Assembly: GCF_009712605.1 (NCBI RefSeq)
Contig: NZ_WASO01000001.1
Coordinates: 744,001-808,000 of the forward strand
Source of the DNA: Paludibacter sp.
GTDB taxonomy: Bacteria; Bacteroidota; Bacteroidia; Bacteroidales; Paludibacteraceae
Direction: 5' to 3'
Length of the DNA: 64,000 nucleotides
The stretch's first letter is position 1; each line of letters begins with the position of its first letter. Below the pieces are notes generated by a model. The model was not told where the DNA came from. It searched no databases and saw only the letters and a program-made list of their open reading frames with translations. This document shows, one piece after another, positions 55,201 through 64,000 of this stretch. The position numbers and the translations under genes are program-made.

Positions 55201-56333
55201 TGGGAACAGACTGGACCAACAATTCTTTAAGTTATTTTGTTTCCGGACGGGGTTATATGGCTGCAGTAAATTCAAAAGTTCCTAACAATTTAGTTTGCAA
55301 CACGCTTATTGTACCGGCACAAAAAGGTACCATAATAACTGATTCGCCCAATATTATTTCGATCCCGATAACCAGGACGGTGTTGACTCATGGTTGGGGA
55401 GAAGAAGGGTGGAACTTTGTTGCCAATCCATTCTATCAAACGGCTACCTTTGCCGACAATCCCGGCTATTGGCCATCGAATAGTGACTTTACGCCGGTTT
55501 ATATGTATCTGCCTGAATACAACATGTACGACGTAATTTTGCTAAACAATTTCAATGCACAGGGACTTTCTGCATTTAGTACGGCTTTCATTAAAGCTAG
55601 TGTTAATACACAATGTCAGTTGCAAACTTCACCACTGAGTTCTCCGATGCGGGTCAGCCAGTTCAAACAACCAGATAGTAAAAGCGTATTCAGGTTGCAA
55701 ATTGCAAATCAAAACGGGCGTAGCACGGCCTATGTCATTTTTGCCAACGGAACGCATTCGGAAGGCGTCGATAATGAGGATACGCCGTCGTTGGAAGATG
55801 TTAATACAAATTCATTGGGTATTGCCACAAACGCGAACGGGAGTTCTACCGCTTTAGCTGTGAATGCCATGCCATTTATCGGAACCAGGATGGAAGTGCC
55901 GGTATCTGTAACAATACCGGAAGGCGGATCATACACCCTATCATTGCCGGAAGGCGACGATTCTACCTCCGTCAAGATTATTGAATCAAATGGAACGGAA
56001 CATAACCTTGACAAAGATACATTTACGATCACAACAGACAAAGAAACTACACTTAATTACACGTTGTTGTTTGATCGTAGCAAGGTTGCTGCACCTCAAA
56101 GTGGATCTCCGTTAAATTCAGATATCCTTGTTTCTCAAAACAAAGAAACGATTACCGTCATAAGCAATCAGAATCTTAATAAGATATATGTTTTTACAAT
56201 GCAGGGTCAACTTATCCAAGCGTTTACAAATAGCGGAACTTCTATTCAATTTAATCTGCCGGCTGCCGGTTCTTATATTATGAAAATCATTGCAGATCAA
56301 GGAACGATAAACAAAAAGATAGTTTGCCAATAA
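52257..56333 (+). CDS. Giant secreted protein 2: GLUG repeats, beta-helix, T9SS domain
   Basis: 1358 residues. Signal peptide LLLVLSIFLCNIDCLA; then GLUG-type repeats (about 110-335) with units such as YAGLFGYIGNNASISN, YAGGLIGYSQDGVVKNS and YCGGFIGSM. After a linker comes a single beta-helix segment (about 515-790) with GVDVYGSFKE, TTWDGFSLTG and LYHRSPNFKEPG. The module shared with genes 1 and 3 follows (about 840-1280; DGMKIENSVRIEQYDEPTRA, GWNFVANPF), then a T9SS type A domain ending GSYIMKIIADQGTINKKIVCQ. The beta-helix starts like the first and ends like the second helix of protein 1, suggesting an internal deletion. Surface role inferred. Confidence 0.88.
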   Translation: MGNFTFSTRYKLQGLLLVLSIFLCNIDCLALDTWNGSQRGPAPALSGNTYTITRCRELAWLADQVNGGNSFAGYTIVLGDDLNLANYSWTPIGNNSRPFLGNFNGQSRTVYNLNVNNSANSYAGLFGYIGNNASISNTFLSGVAVLGSSYAGSLVGCTGDNISIINCSAVNGSVTANVNYAGGLIGYSQDGVVKNSFSSCNVLSPGAASVAGGFVGSIYKTSSSATTFINCYSTGYVTSTGYCGGFIGSMDGDSPSFTGDIVNCYATGPVLFYNYNTTTGGYGGAFVGNISNKSNVVNCFATGSVYGFTKNGGFVGSTNGNPTFIHCYFDIQGTGTTVGIGRGSGQDNQKYSLYGLSTSEITTASVVSGYLDNADYGTGVWTFTNGYYPELTSFKTGSGGYTSTSPAITVPALTPTAEQTAWSSLSSTPEFFTDPDKSINVANAITAPLTTSPITSAYLTWDGNPRGGDKGALAFNTSSGVETMIPILNGNYNYQATDGAGRIKPYFVHINQTKAYFVRAYSGVDDGTDGTGLYHDGKTWAKAFKTVQYAVEKAKMQTPKFLVCVAAGNYNYNASYPYATGENFRMSGGVDVYGSFKEDSTLNNGYAGMDTRFASGYSVLNGSATRSVLAPDSVDYKKYTTWDGFSLTGCTTSGYAATIPGKGWLLNAVLKGNNNALNLFNRSKAVNILIANNNNVTNAVVAMADTAKLVNATIAYNSGPAIAVSGTLKPIVTNSILWGNSSNFYASGDTAKIVVKYSALSGAPDLGGKWVTFGKSNNNIDLYHRSPNFKEPGKYNYELSLISPCLDMGDITQNTTGIDVRGKDRYYYGSTTTIDMGAYQKQPSDGIIVTGNNAFAYFRSSLTIPTISSLTGSEVLVTPAATLDVTGYSPTPKLLMLQDNNIKAPLVKGTMTADSILYVRSFTKYCSNGITLMWNPFGIPFTSFKLDKLDGMKIENSVRIEQYDEPTRARTGMTKDAWKPYLGTDWTNNSLSYFVSGRGYMAAVNSKVPNNLVCNTLIVPAQKGTIITDSPNIISIPITRTVLTHGWGEEGWNFVANPFYQTATFADNPGYWPSNSDFTPVYMYLPEYNMYDVILLNNFNAQGLSAFSTAFIKASVNTQCQLQTSPLSSPMRVSQFKQPDSKSVFRLQIANQNGRSTAYVIFANGTHSEGVDNEDTPSLEDVNTNSLGIATNANGSSTALAVNAMPFIGTRMEVPVSVTIPEGGSYTLSLPEGDDSTSVKIIESNGTEHNLDKDTFTITTDKETTLNYTLLFDRSKVAAPQSGSPLNSDILVSQNKETITVISNQNLNKIYVFTMQGQLIQAFTNSGTSIQFNLPAAGSYIMKIIADQGTINKKIVCQ

Positions 56334-56360
56334 GCAACAGTATCGGATACGAAACTTCGA

Positions 56361-56396
56361 AAAGCCGTCTATTTCTATTATGAATAGGCGGCTTTT
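56361..56396 (+). terminator. Terminator of giant protein 2
   Basis: A stem of about 13 bp with one wobble (56361-56373 with 56383-56395) and a run of Ts. Confidence 0.85.
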
Positions 56397-56939
56397 TTAC
56401 GATTCCCTGGCTTGTTATCACCTGCGATTTTTTTTATGAAAATCTGACTTTTTGTGGCGATAATAAGTTCATAACTAGTCAATAGGTGTTTCTTCTGTTT
56501 TAAATGCCAATCTGAGTTTATTTAAAACAATGACACTATTTGTCTTGTTTTTGCTTTTGATTAAAAAATATAAATAGAAACGCTTCTTTTTAACTAAAAT
56601 TCAATCTATTCAATTCTGTAGATATCACTAAAAACACTTCGTGCCACCTAACTTTAGTAGCATTGGATAGATTGCTTACTTATTATTTAACAACATATTA
56701 ATGCTTCGTGCTAATTCATGTGTGTAGTTTTTATATCAGTCTCATTTTTAGATGTTTTGGTTTGAGTGTGAATAAATTAAAATTTAGTTAACAGATCAAA
56801 GATTATTAGCTATAAATCACTTTTATTCATAACTTTGTGTCTTTATGGGGTTTTGTATCTGAATAAATGCTTTTTTTCGGTCAACCATAAAAGATTCAAA
56901 TTTTAAACTCTTTAATCCTTGCGAGAAAAATACTTTCTT
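56397..56939. other. AT-rich gap before giant protein 3
   Basis: About 540 bp with no open frame of interest. Only the -7 box at 56830-56837 could be recognised. The gap is longer than any other plus-strand spacing in this cluster. Confidence 0.5.
56830..56837 (+). promoter_or_regulatory. Promoter -7 box of giant protein 3
   Basis: TAACTTTG, 102 bp before the ATG at 56940. Confidence 0.55.
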
Positions 56940-59900
56940 ATGGGCCAAAGAAATTCAAATATAAAAAGCAATCTACACGTGGTATGTGTATTACTCATTC
57001 TGCTTATTACATCGTCTACTATAAGTGCTGCCACAAAAACATGGAATGGCGGAACCGGTACAAATAAAAATTGGAATACGGCATCCAACTGGCTTCCCAG
57101 TGGTGTACCAGCGACTAACGATGATGTTGTTTTTAACACAGCCGGGACTATCACATTTTCGTCCTTGCCGGGAAATATCTCATACAATTCTCTCTCTATC
57201 AATCAGGGAAGTGTCACGTTAGTAGGAACTACGCGAACGTTTACATTAGGTGGTAATACAGGGGTGGATTTCTTAGTTGCAAGTGGAGCTGTGTTGACCA
57301 TTACGAATATAAATATTACGCTCGCAAATAATAGTACTGCAACGATTAACGGGACGTTGAATGTTGGAAGTGGTAGAACGTTTACTACGAACGGGACGAA
57401 TGTAGTAACAACTGTAAATGGGTCAATCAATAATAGCGGAACTGTCACCTGCACTACCGCATCTAAGCTACTTTTTCAAACGGGTGCTATATATCAGCAT
57501 GCCCAAAACGGAGGAACAATCCCTACGGCCACATGGGATGTAAGTTCAACCTGCTTAATGACAGGTATAACAAGTACGATTCCTTTAGGCTTGTCGCAAT
57601 CATTTGGGAACTTTACATGGAACTGTACAGGGCAAACCGGCAACCCGTCATTTGTTAATAATCTGATAGTTAATGGTGACTTTACCTTAAATGCCGGAAC
57701 GTTTACTCTTAATAGTTCGACAGCTTATTCCTTAACCATAGGCGGTAATTATATTCAAACCGGAGGAGTTTTCGATTTTAATAAGGGGACTTTCGGAACT
57801 TCAAATGTTTCAGTAAGCGGTAATTTTAGTAACACTGCCGGTTCAAATTCAATAACTACCACCGGGAGTGGAGCTCCTAATGGAAACTTTATATTTAACG
57901 GAACCAATCAAACGTTGAATATGCCGACCTCTGATGCAGCAACCTGGACAACATATACCATTAATCCGGGGAGCAATGTTCAATTGCTTTCAAACATAAC
58001 ATTAAATGGATCCAATTCTTCCGGCTTTTATGGGCAAATAACAGTAAATGGCACTCTTGATGTCGGATCTTACACTATTACTGATACTGGAACGACGTCA
58101 GGAGCAACGCAATTTAACCTCAATTCAGGCGGTACTTTAATTACCGCAAACACTAACGGGGTAAACGGAACCATACCATCTGCCACTACCACGAAGAATT
58201 TGAATGCATCTGCCAATTATATTTTTGATGGAACATCTGCTCAAGTTACCGGCACCTTGCTTGCCAATGCCAATAATCTCACGGTAACCAATCCTGCCGG
58301 TGTTACCCTGAGCAGTAACGTGACAGTTTCGGGCAATCTCTCAGTGCTGACATCCGGAACAACGTTAAATTGTGACCAATACCAAATAACAGGCAACTCA
58401 ACCGGTACAATGACTATGGATCCGGGAACGACTCTCACTATTGGTCGTAATGGACAATGGGATACAACCGATTTTCCAACAAACTTCACCAAAGCGCACA
58501 TTTCCTTAGACCCAACAAGTACTGTCATATATTATGGAGGATACCATAATAGTTTCTCTTCATCTCCAAACTATGGTAACTTAATAATCGCATGTAATTC
58601 AGGAATGGCATGTGTTGCTTCAGGAGATTTGACTGTCAATGGTAATTTGACCATTAACGCTAACACAACTTTGAGCTTAGGATTTACAGGAACAACAACG
58701 ACCATCGGAGGTCAGTTGATTGACAATGGTTCTCTTGTTTTTACAAACTGGCCGGTTAAAACGGTAACCGTATCAGGAAATTTATCCGGTACCGGAACAA
58801 TTGATATGACCCAACAAGCTCATATACTTAACTTAAAAGGGCAAAACAACAGTATCGGAACTTTGACTACTGATAGCTATAATAGTATAGTAAATTACGG
58901 ATATACAGGTGCTGGAACTCAGCAGGTGTTTGCATCACCCAATTATCAAAGCCTGACTATTTCAGGCGGTGGAGCGAAAGCTTTACAGGGAGCTGTTACA
59001 GTAAGTAACACATTGTCCTTAAGTAGTGGAGTTTTATCAACGACCACAAGCAATCTTCTAACTATTGCCAATACAGCGACTACTGCAATTGCGGGTGGTT
59101 CTACGGCATCATATGTAAATGGCCCGATAAAATGGGTGCTACCGGCAAATCTCACTTCCGGATCAACGTATATGTTTCCGATTGGAAATACGACCTACCT
59201 GCCCTTTGTATTGGTAAATCCAATAACATCGGGGACATCTTCCGCTCAGGTACAAGCATTTAATGCCGGGTGTGGAGGCCTCGCTGACGGCACCACAATT
59301 ACTGCGATTAGTAATACAGAGTATTGGTCATTGGTTACCGGTTCTAATTTTACGGGTAGCTCTGTCGCTGCAACCCGTCAGACAGCCATTACTCCTAATA
59401 ATGCCATTGCCGGCAGTGCGCTTCTTAGCGGTACATATGTCAGTCTTAATGGTACAGGATCAACCTATAGTGTTTCAAATTCGGATCCTATTGGTTCCAA
59501 CCGTTACTTTGTGCTTGCAGCTACCGTTCCTACAATACTGGTTGCCCCAACAAGTGCTTCATTTTCTGGCGTCGTAGGGTACAATTCTTCTTCACAGTCA
59601 TTTGTTGTTACTACGAAAAAACTGACGGCGAGCATAACCATCTCGGCTCCTTCTAATTATCAGGTTAGTAATGATAACTCAACGTGGGGGAATAATACTA
59701 GCCTGACAACTGCAGGAGGAACGCTCTATGTGCGATATGTTCCGGTAGCCATACAGTCCAGTGTGGTGGCCACTGTCACATTATCATCTTCCGGAGCTGC
59801 AGATAAAACAATATCGCTTACAGGAGCAGCATATAAAGATGCCGTTTATGTTCGTCAAAATGGATACGGAACCCAAGATGGCACAACATGGTCGAATGCT

Positions 59901-62900
59901 ATGCCTTATATCCAACAGGCTGTCGAAACTTCATCTGGATTACCGGCACTATTGCCGGTTTATGTGGCTGCCGGTAGCTATTCCCGATACTACACAAACG
60001 GAGATTATGCGACCTATTCATCAGGTAATTGGAATGGATGGGCGAATGCCTTTGTAATGCGGGATGGAGTTAGCGTCTATGGTGCATTCCCGGAAAATAA
60101 TACAACAGATAACAATAGTGCAGGATTCAATGATCGTGTTACATTGACATCCGGAAGTTCTCTTTATACAACAACGTTGAATGGAAATACTGATGTCAGA
60201 GTTGTTGGACCGGCCTATTCTGTTACCCCACTTCTTGGGTTAGGATCAGGATTTACAACATCCACGACTTGGGATGGATTTACTATAACGGGAGCAAAAA
60301 TGGCCACTAATAACGGAGGTGGTGATGACGATTGTGGTGCGGGTGCGTTTTTAGTTCCTAATGCAACACTTAATCATTGTATTATTGAAAACAATAAGTG
60401 TACAGATAGTAATACCAATGATGGGGCTGGTGCTGAAATGTACGGTGGGGCATTGTATAACTGCATCATTCGAAACAACTCCGTTAGCGGTACCTGGGCA
60501 GCAGGTGGAGCTATTAATATTCATTATAGTGGAGCTAAGATAGTAAACTGTCTGATATATAAAAATAGTGCAAACATGGGTGGTGGTGCGATCGCACTTG
60601 CTGCATATAGCGGTACAAATCCTAATTATATAATAAATAATACTATAGCAAATAATACATCACCAAATACAAGTGCATCCGGGATTCAGATGTTTGCTAC
60701 AGAATCAGCCACTACTTATTTATACAATAACGTTGTTTGGGGAAATGCTGTTACTTTTCAGGCTGGAACGACAACAGAAAACTACAATGCCTGGCCTAAT
60801 GGTTACACAGGAACCGGTGCAAATAGCTTTACGTTAGGTTCCGGGACGAATCCTGCTGGGTTTGTTAATGTGACTTCCGGTAGCGAAGATTTTCGACTGG
60901 CCTCAGGGTCTGCTTTGATAAATAAAGGTTCCGGATCTGTGACTAATTATTCATTGGTAAATGGGATGGATATTCGCGGGGTATTTCGTGATGCTACTCC
61001 AGATTTGGGCTGTTACGAACAAGCACCCAGAATCTATTATGTTAATAATGCATCAGCAAACGCCAATGCTAATGGGCGTAACTGGACGACTCCTTATAAA
61101 ACGCTTCAGGCTGCATTGGATCAGTGCGATTCTAACGATTATCCTCAGATATGGGTTGCGAAGGGTTCCGGAAATTACACGCCATCAAGGAATGCGAGTG
61201 GTTCCTCATCTACCGGAGCAGACGCCTTATTCATACTAAAAGATAACATGTCAATATATGGTGGATTCTCGGGAACTTCAGGCACGGAACCTTCGAATTA
61301 TGGTGACATTGCAACCAAAATAAATGGCCGTGTTCTCTTGAATAACACTCCGGTTTTATCAGGTAACAATATAAGCAACGCGTTGATCAGTTATAACACG
61401 ACTGCAAACAATGCAATTATAGACGGATTTACTTTGACGGGGACGACTGGAGGCGTAAGTTACTACACGGCTACGATTCCGGCAAATGCCATTATTCAAA
61501 ATTGTAAGATCAGAGGAAATGCGACCAGTGGTCTGAATCTTGCGGGTACAGCTTACAATGTTGTAATTGCAGACAACACAGATAATACGGCTACCAAGGT
61601 GTGTGGAATTAACCTTTCCGGTAATGCCAATCTTATAAATGCTACCATTGCTAATAATGCCGGTGTTGCGATCAATTCAGGTTCAGCAACTGCGACAGTC
61701 ACCAATACTGTTTTGTGGAATAATTCGGACAATGTCGCCGGTACTCTTCCAAACATAACTTACAGCGCTGCCAGTTCAAATTATGCCAGTGGATATACAA
61801 GTAATATCTGGAATGCGAATACGGCAACAACTCATAATTTTGAGCTGTATCATCGTTCTCCCAATTTCAAAGATCCTGCAAATGGCGACTATTCTCTACT
61901 GCTGATTTCACCATGTTTGGGGAAAGGATTGGCAAGTTCTAACCCTACCACTAAGGATGCAAACGGGAATCCTCGCAAGAATGGAACATCTATTGATATT
62001 GGAGCTTTCCAGAAATGGGATGGATACAAGGTGAATGGTAGTGGAGGATCAATTACGAAATATTCTGATGGTACTGCGGCAAGCCTGTCTGATCTGAATA
62101 ATTCGGAAGTTATGCTTAATCCGGGAACCACATTGAACATATCAGGAACAATTACACCATCAATCCTTACTATATACGATGATAACACAACATCGCCAAT
62201 AATAACCTGTGCAGCTTCAGGCTCTTTGACTGCGAACAAAGCTTTTTATATGCGTAAGTTCAAGAAACTAAGACCTGATGGAAGTCAGGCCTGGACATTC
62301 TTTGGTGTACCCTATGACGTTAATGTCAATAATATTGATGGAGCTATAATTGAAAATACAGCCAGGATCGAACCCTATACCGAAAAAACCAGAGCCGACT
62401 ATGGAGCTAATAAAAGTGCATGGACAACAAGACTGAATACATCAAACAGTACAATGCACAGGGGAACAGGATATGCGCTTCAGTTAAATAATAAAATTGT
62501 GGACGGCGATCCTTATTATGGAAATATTGTTATCTTCCCATCTGCTGGTGCTGTTACATTTTCCAATGGAGATATATTTAGCAGAACACTGGAATATGAT
62601 ACCAACGCAAATACGTCATGGTTCGATTGGGGGTGGAACTTTATATCTAATCCATTTCCTCAAATTGCAACCATTGAGTATAGTACCAGCAACTATTGGC
62701 CATTAAACAGCAGCGGTACTACAGATCCGTCGGTGAACGCATATGGAGGAGGGGTTTATACTTACGATACAGACATTGATACTTATGACATTATCCCTCT
62801 TACCAGCTTTTACACCAGGGGACTTGCCCCCTTTGCCGGATGTTTTATTAAAAACGGAGCCAATATTGGAAATATTCAATTCAAACAACTGGCATCCAGT

Positions 62901-63617
62901 TCAAATCCGCTAAAAGTAAAGAGTTTCTCAGACGCCCCTCAGATAACGGCTGACACATCAAAACCTATGTTGTTTCATTTGCATGCCTCCGGAAACAATA
63001 AAGCAGGAAATACATATGTACTGTTCCATCCGAATGCTCATGCGTCTCAGGTGGAAGTGGAAGATTCTCCAAACTGGTCTGCGACGTCAAACGGCTCGAA
63101 CATTGTACTGAATACTTTTGCGGAAGGAAGTTCTTTGGGGCTAGGGATCAACATGCTTCCATTTACCGGCAATTCAGTGGAAATTCCCCTGCAGGTTAGT
63201 GTTCCCGCTAAAGGCGATTATACGATTACGTTGCCGGAGAAAGACTCAACTTTGGTCGTTTATATCAAAGATGACTCCGGATCACTAACCAATCTGAATT
63301 TATCTTCGTACACATTTTCGGTCGCCGATGCATCTTCGGTTCCAAATTTTGCTTTAGTGTTCAGAAAGAAGACAGGTTCGCTTGGCGAAAATACTGACAG
63401 CAGAATTACATTTATTCAAAGCCAGACTAATGTCGCTGTCTACGGTCTTGACGTGATGAAGCAACTTCTTGTTTACACTCCAACCGGGCAGCTCTGCAAA
63501 CAAAAAGAGCTAAACGGTTACGAAACTTCAATTGATTTACCATCTACACCCGGAGTGTACCTTGTGAAGATTGTTACCAATAAGGGATCGGTTACGAAGA
63601 AAATAATCAATCCATAA
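56940..63617 (+). CDS. Giant secreted protein 3: beta-strand repeats, beta-helix, T9SS domain
   Basis: 2225 residues from the ATG at 56940; the frame opens at a TTG 21 bp earlier. Signal peptide VVCVLLILLITSSTISAA. A G8-like opening (TWNGGTGTNKNWNTASNWLP) leads into about 800 residues of Thr/Asn/Gly/Ser-rich beta-strand repeats. Next are an Ig-like domain (about 870-965, ISAPSNYQVSNDNSTW) and two beta-helix segments (about 970-1365 and 1366-1690; WDGFTITG, LYHRSPNFKDP). The module shared with proteins 1 and 2 follows, more diverged here (IENTARIEPYTEKTRADYGA, GWNFISNPFPQ). A T9SS type A domain ends GVYLVKIVTNKGSVTKKIINP. The N-terminal repeat type resembles the second half of the M6 protease. 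Function unknown, surface location inferred. Confidence 0.88.
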   Translation: MGQRNSNIKSNLHVVCVLLILLITSSTISAATKTWNGGTGTNKNWNTASNWLPSGVPATNDDVVFNTAGTITFSSLPGNISYNSLSINQGSVTLVGTTRTFTLGGNTGVDFLVASGAVLTITNINITLANNSTATINGTLNVGSGRTFTTNGTNVVTTVNGSINNSGTVTCTTASKLLFQTGAIYQHAQNGGTIPTATWDVSSTCLMTGITSTIPLGLSQSFGNFTWNCTGQTGNPSFVNNLIVNGDFTLNAGTFTLNSSTAYSLTIGGNYIQTGGVFDFNKGTFGTSNVSVSGNFSNTAGSNSITTTGSGAPNGNFIFNGTNQTLNMPTSDAATWTTYTINPGSNVQLLSNITLNGSNSSGFYGQITVNGTLDVGSYTITDTGTTSGATQFNLNSGGTLITANTNGVNGTIPSATTTKNLNASANYIFDGTSAQVTGTLLANANNLTVTNPAGVTLSSNVTVSGNLSVLTSGTTLNCDQYQITGNSTGTMTMDPGTTLTIGRNGQWDTTDFPTNFTKAHISLDPTSTVIYYGGYHNSFSSSPNYGNLIIACNSGMACVASGDLTVNGNLTINANTTLSLGFTGTTTTIGGQLIDNGSLVFTNWPVKTVTVSGNLSGTGTIDMTQQAHILNLKGQNNSIGTLTTDSYNSIVNYGYTGAGTQQVFASPNYQSLTISGGGAKALQGAVTVSNTLSLSSGVLSTTTSNLLTIANTATTAIAGGSTASYVNGPIKWVLPANLTSGSTYMFPIGNTTYLPFVLVNPITSGTSSAQVQAFNAGCGGLADGTTITAISNTEYWSLVTGSNFTGSSVAATRQTAITPNNAIAGSALLSGTYVSLNGTGSTYSVSNSDPIGSNRYFVLAATVPTILVAPTSASFSGVVGYNSSSQSFVVTTKKLTASITISAPSNYQVSNDNSTWGNNTSLTTAGGTLYVRYVPVAIQSSVVATVTLSSSGAADKTISLTGAAYKDAVYVRQNGYGTQDGTTWSNAMPYIQQAVETSSGLPALLPVYVAAGSYSRYYTNGDYATYSSGNWNGWANAFVMRDGVSVYGAFPENNTTDNNSAGFNDRVTLTSGSSLYTTTLNGNTDVRVVGPAYSVTPLLGLGSGFTTSTTWDGFTITGAKMATNNGGGDDDCGAGAFLVPNATLNHCIIENNKCTDSNTNDGAGAEMYGGALYNCIIRNNSVSGTWAAGGAINIHYSGAKIVNCLIYKNSANMGGGAIALAAYSGTNPNYIINNTIANNTSPNTSASGIQMFATESATTYLYNNVVWGNAVTFQAGTTTENYNAWPNGYTGTGANSFTLGSGTNPAGFVNVTSGSEDFRLASGSALINKGSGSVTNYSLVNGMDIRGVFRDATPDLGCYEQAPRIYYVNNASANANANGRNWTTPYKTLQAALDQCDSNDYPQIWVAKGSGNYTPSRNASGSSSTGADALFILKDNMSIYGGFSGTSGTEPSNYGDIATKINGRVLLNNTPVLSGNNISNALISYNTTANNAIIDGFTLTGTTGGVSYYTATIPANAIIQNCKIRGNATSGLNLAGTAYNVVIADNTDNTATKVCGINLSGNANLINATIANNAGVAINSGSATATVTNTVLWNNSDNVAGTLPNITYSAASSNYASGYTSNIWNANTATTHNFELYHRSPNFKDPANGDYSLLLISPCLGKGLASSNPTTKDANGNPRKNGTSIDIGAFQKWDGYKVNGSGGSITKYSDGTAASLSDLNNSEVMLNPGTTLNISGTITPSILTIYDDNTTSPIITCAASGSLTANKAFYMRKFKKLRPDGSQAWTFFGVPYDVNVNNIDGAIIENTARIEPYTEKTRADYGANKSAWTTRLNTSNSTMHRGTGYALQLNNKIVDGDPYYGNIVIFPSAGAVTFSNGDIFSRTLEYDTNANTSWFDWGWNFISNPFPQIATIEYSTSNYWPLNSSGTTDPSVNAYGGGVYTYDTDIDTYDIIPLTSFYTRGLAPFAGCFIKNGANIGNIQFKQLASSSNPLKVKSFSDAPQITADTSKPMLFHLHASGNNKAGNTYVLFHPNAHASQVEVEDSPNWSATSNGSNIVLNTFAEGSSLGLGINMLPFTGNSVEIPLQVSVPAKGDYTITLPEKDSTLVVYIKDDSGSLTNLNLSSYTFSVADASSVPNFALVFRKKTGSLGENTDSRITFIQSQTNVAVYGLDVMKQLLVYTPTGQLCKQKELNGYETSIDLPSTPGVYLVKIVTNKGSVTKKIINP

Positions 63618-63643
63618 ATCGGAATTCTATTTTGTAAGGATCA

Positions 63644-63685
63644 AGAGAGGTATGTATTTGGATAAAGTACATGCCTCTCTTTTTC
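63644..63685 (+). terminator. Terminator of giant protein 3
   Basis: A 13-bp stem with one wobble (63644-63656 with 63668-63680), an 11-base loop and a run of five Ts. Confidence 0.88.
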
Positions 63686-63893
63686 TCATAGTATGACTCG
63701 TGCTTATATCAACCCTGTCAAAATTACTCTTCAATGGAAAATGGTTAATCAATATCGGTTCAGCTAATATACTAAACCGGACCACATATTTCATCTTTCC
63801 GATCTTTATGCTACAGATAATTTATTCCGGTCACTCCTTATTATATAGTATAACTTATCAGAGCAATAGTCAAATGCTCTAACAGCTTTTTTA

Positions 63894-63901
63894 TATCTTT
63901 G
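63894..63901 (+). promoter_or_regulatory. Promoter -7 box of the CYTH gene
   Basis: TATCTTTG, 27 bp before the ATG at 63928. Confidence 0.65.
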
Positions 63902-63927
63902 CCATCTTACATTAAAACAACTATACT

Positions 63928-64000
63928 ATGCCTCTCGAAATTGAACGGAAATTTTTAGTCAATGGAAACTTCCATCCCTTTATAACGAGCACTACCTATG
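63928..64000 (+). CDS. CYTH-domain (triphosphate tunnel) protein, N-terminal part
   Basis: Only 24 codons are in the window. The protein starts MPLEIERKFLV, and the ExExK pattern in EIERK is the N-terminal signature of CYTH/triphosphate-tunnel enzymes, which bind metal triphosphates (adenylate cyclase class IV, thiamine triphosphatase or tripolyphosphatase activities). Which of these applies cannot be said from the fragment. It has a good -7 box directly upstream. Confidence 0.85.
   Translation, partial: MPLEIERKFLVNGNFHPFITSTTY

Larger units (their letters stand above)
63618..63927. other. Gap after giant protein 3
   Basis: 310 bp holding the terminator of giant protein 3 and the promoter of the CYTH gene. 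No gene was seen between them. Confidence 0.6.

Noticed and set aside
56397-56918. Hidden small gene or structured RNA in the AT-rich gap before giant protein 3
   Set aside because: No frame with coding character, no long inverted repeat and no RNA family motif was visible.

Overview
The window looks like a chromosomal segment of a Bacteroidetes bacterium, most likely order Bacteroidales; a Paludibacter-like relative is a guess. Three things point there. Nearly every gene is preceded by the Bacteroidetes sigma-ABfrA -7 box TAnnTTTG rather than a TATAAT box. Several very large secreted proteins end in type IX secretion (T9SS) type A sorting domains. The glycogen enzymes are of the eukaryotic-like GT3 and GH13 types found in Bacteroides relatives. 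No rRNA, tRNA, CRISPR array, prophage or intact insertion sequence was seen.

Left part (1-13.8 kb, mostly minus strand): a truncated alpha-glucan phosphorylase and glycogen synthase, the tRNA methylase TrmN6, an outer-membrane barrel encoded behind a 1004-residue TPR protein, ribosomal protein S15, a lipocalin, a GH105 hydrolase, a DMT-family exporter (plus strand) and a dihydroorotate dehydrogenase-like protein. The intergenic gaps here hold non-coding repeats: three MITE-like elements built from C-rich/G-rich hairpins, and a hairpin-flanked block sharing about 67 bp with a second copy near position 700.

Middle (14-29 kb, mostly plus strand): a SpmA/SpmB-type membrane protein, a polysaccharide deacetylase, a TonB receptor, an AT-rich thioredoxin-like gene on the opposite strand followed by a remnant of a TonB-receptor 3' end, an OmpR/histidine-kinase pair, and a second TonB receptor. 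The pair and the second receptor share a 13-bp motif at identical distance from their -7 boxes, so I infer one regulon. Then come a DUF2461 protein, a YhcH - glycogen branching enzyme - DUF2148 cluster, and ribulose-phosphate epimerase.

Right-middle (29-46.5 kb): a 1529-residue M6 metalloprotease with a T9SS domain, a nitroreductase, a zinc-ribbon coiled-coil protein next to NIF3, an acyl-CoA ligase, a THUMP RNA methylase, a PHP histidinol-phosphatase, an AT-rich unknown gene behind RNase R, a membrane polyferredoxin and ribosomal protein L31 type B.

Right end (46.9-63.6 kb): three consecutive giant secreted proteins (1685, 1358 and 2225 residues). They have different N-terminal modules (glycine-rich plus SprB; GLUG; beta-strand repeats) but share a beta-helix section, a roughly 450-residue module I cannot assign to a known family, and a T9SS sorting domain. 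This modular surface-protein array is the most unusual part of the window. A CYTH-domain gene begins at the right edge.

Functionally, glgA, glgP and glgB together give glycogen synthesis and breakdown. The secreted proteins imply an active T9SS encoded elsewhere.
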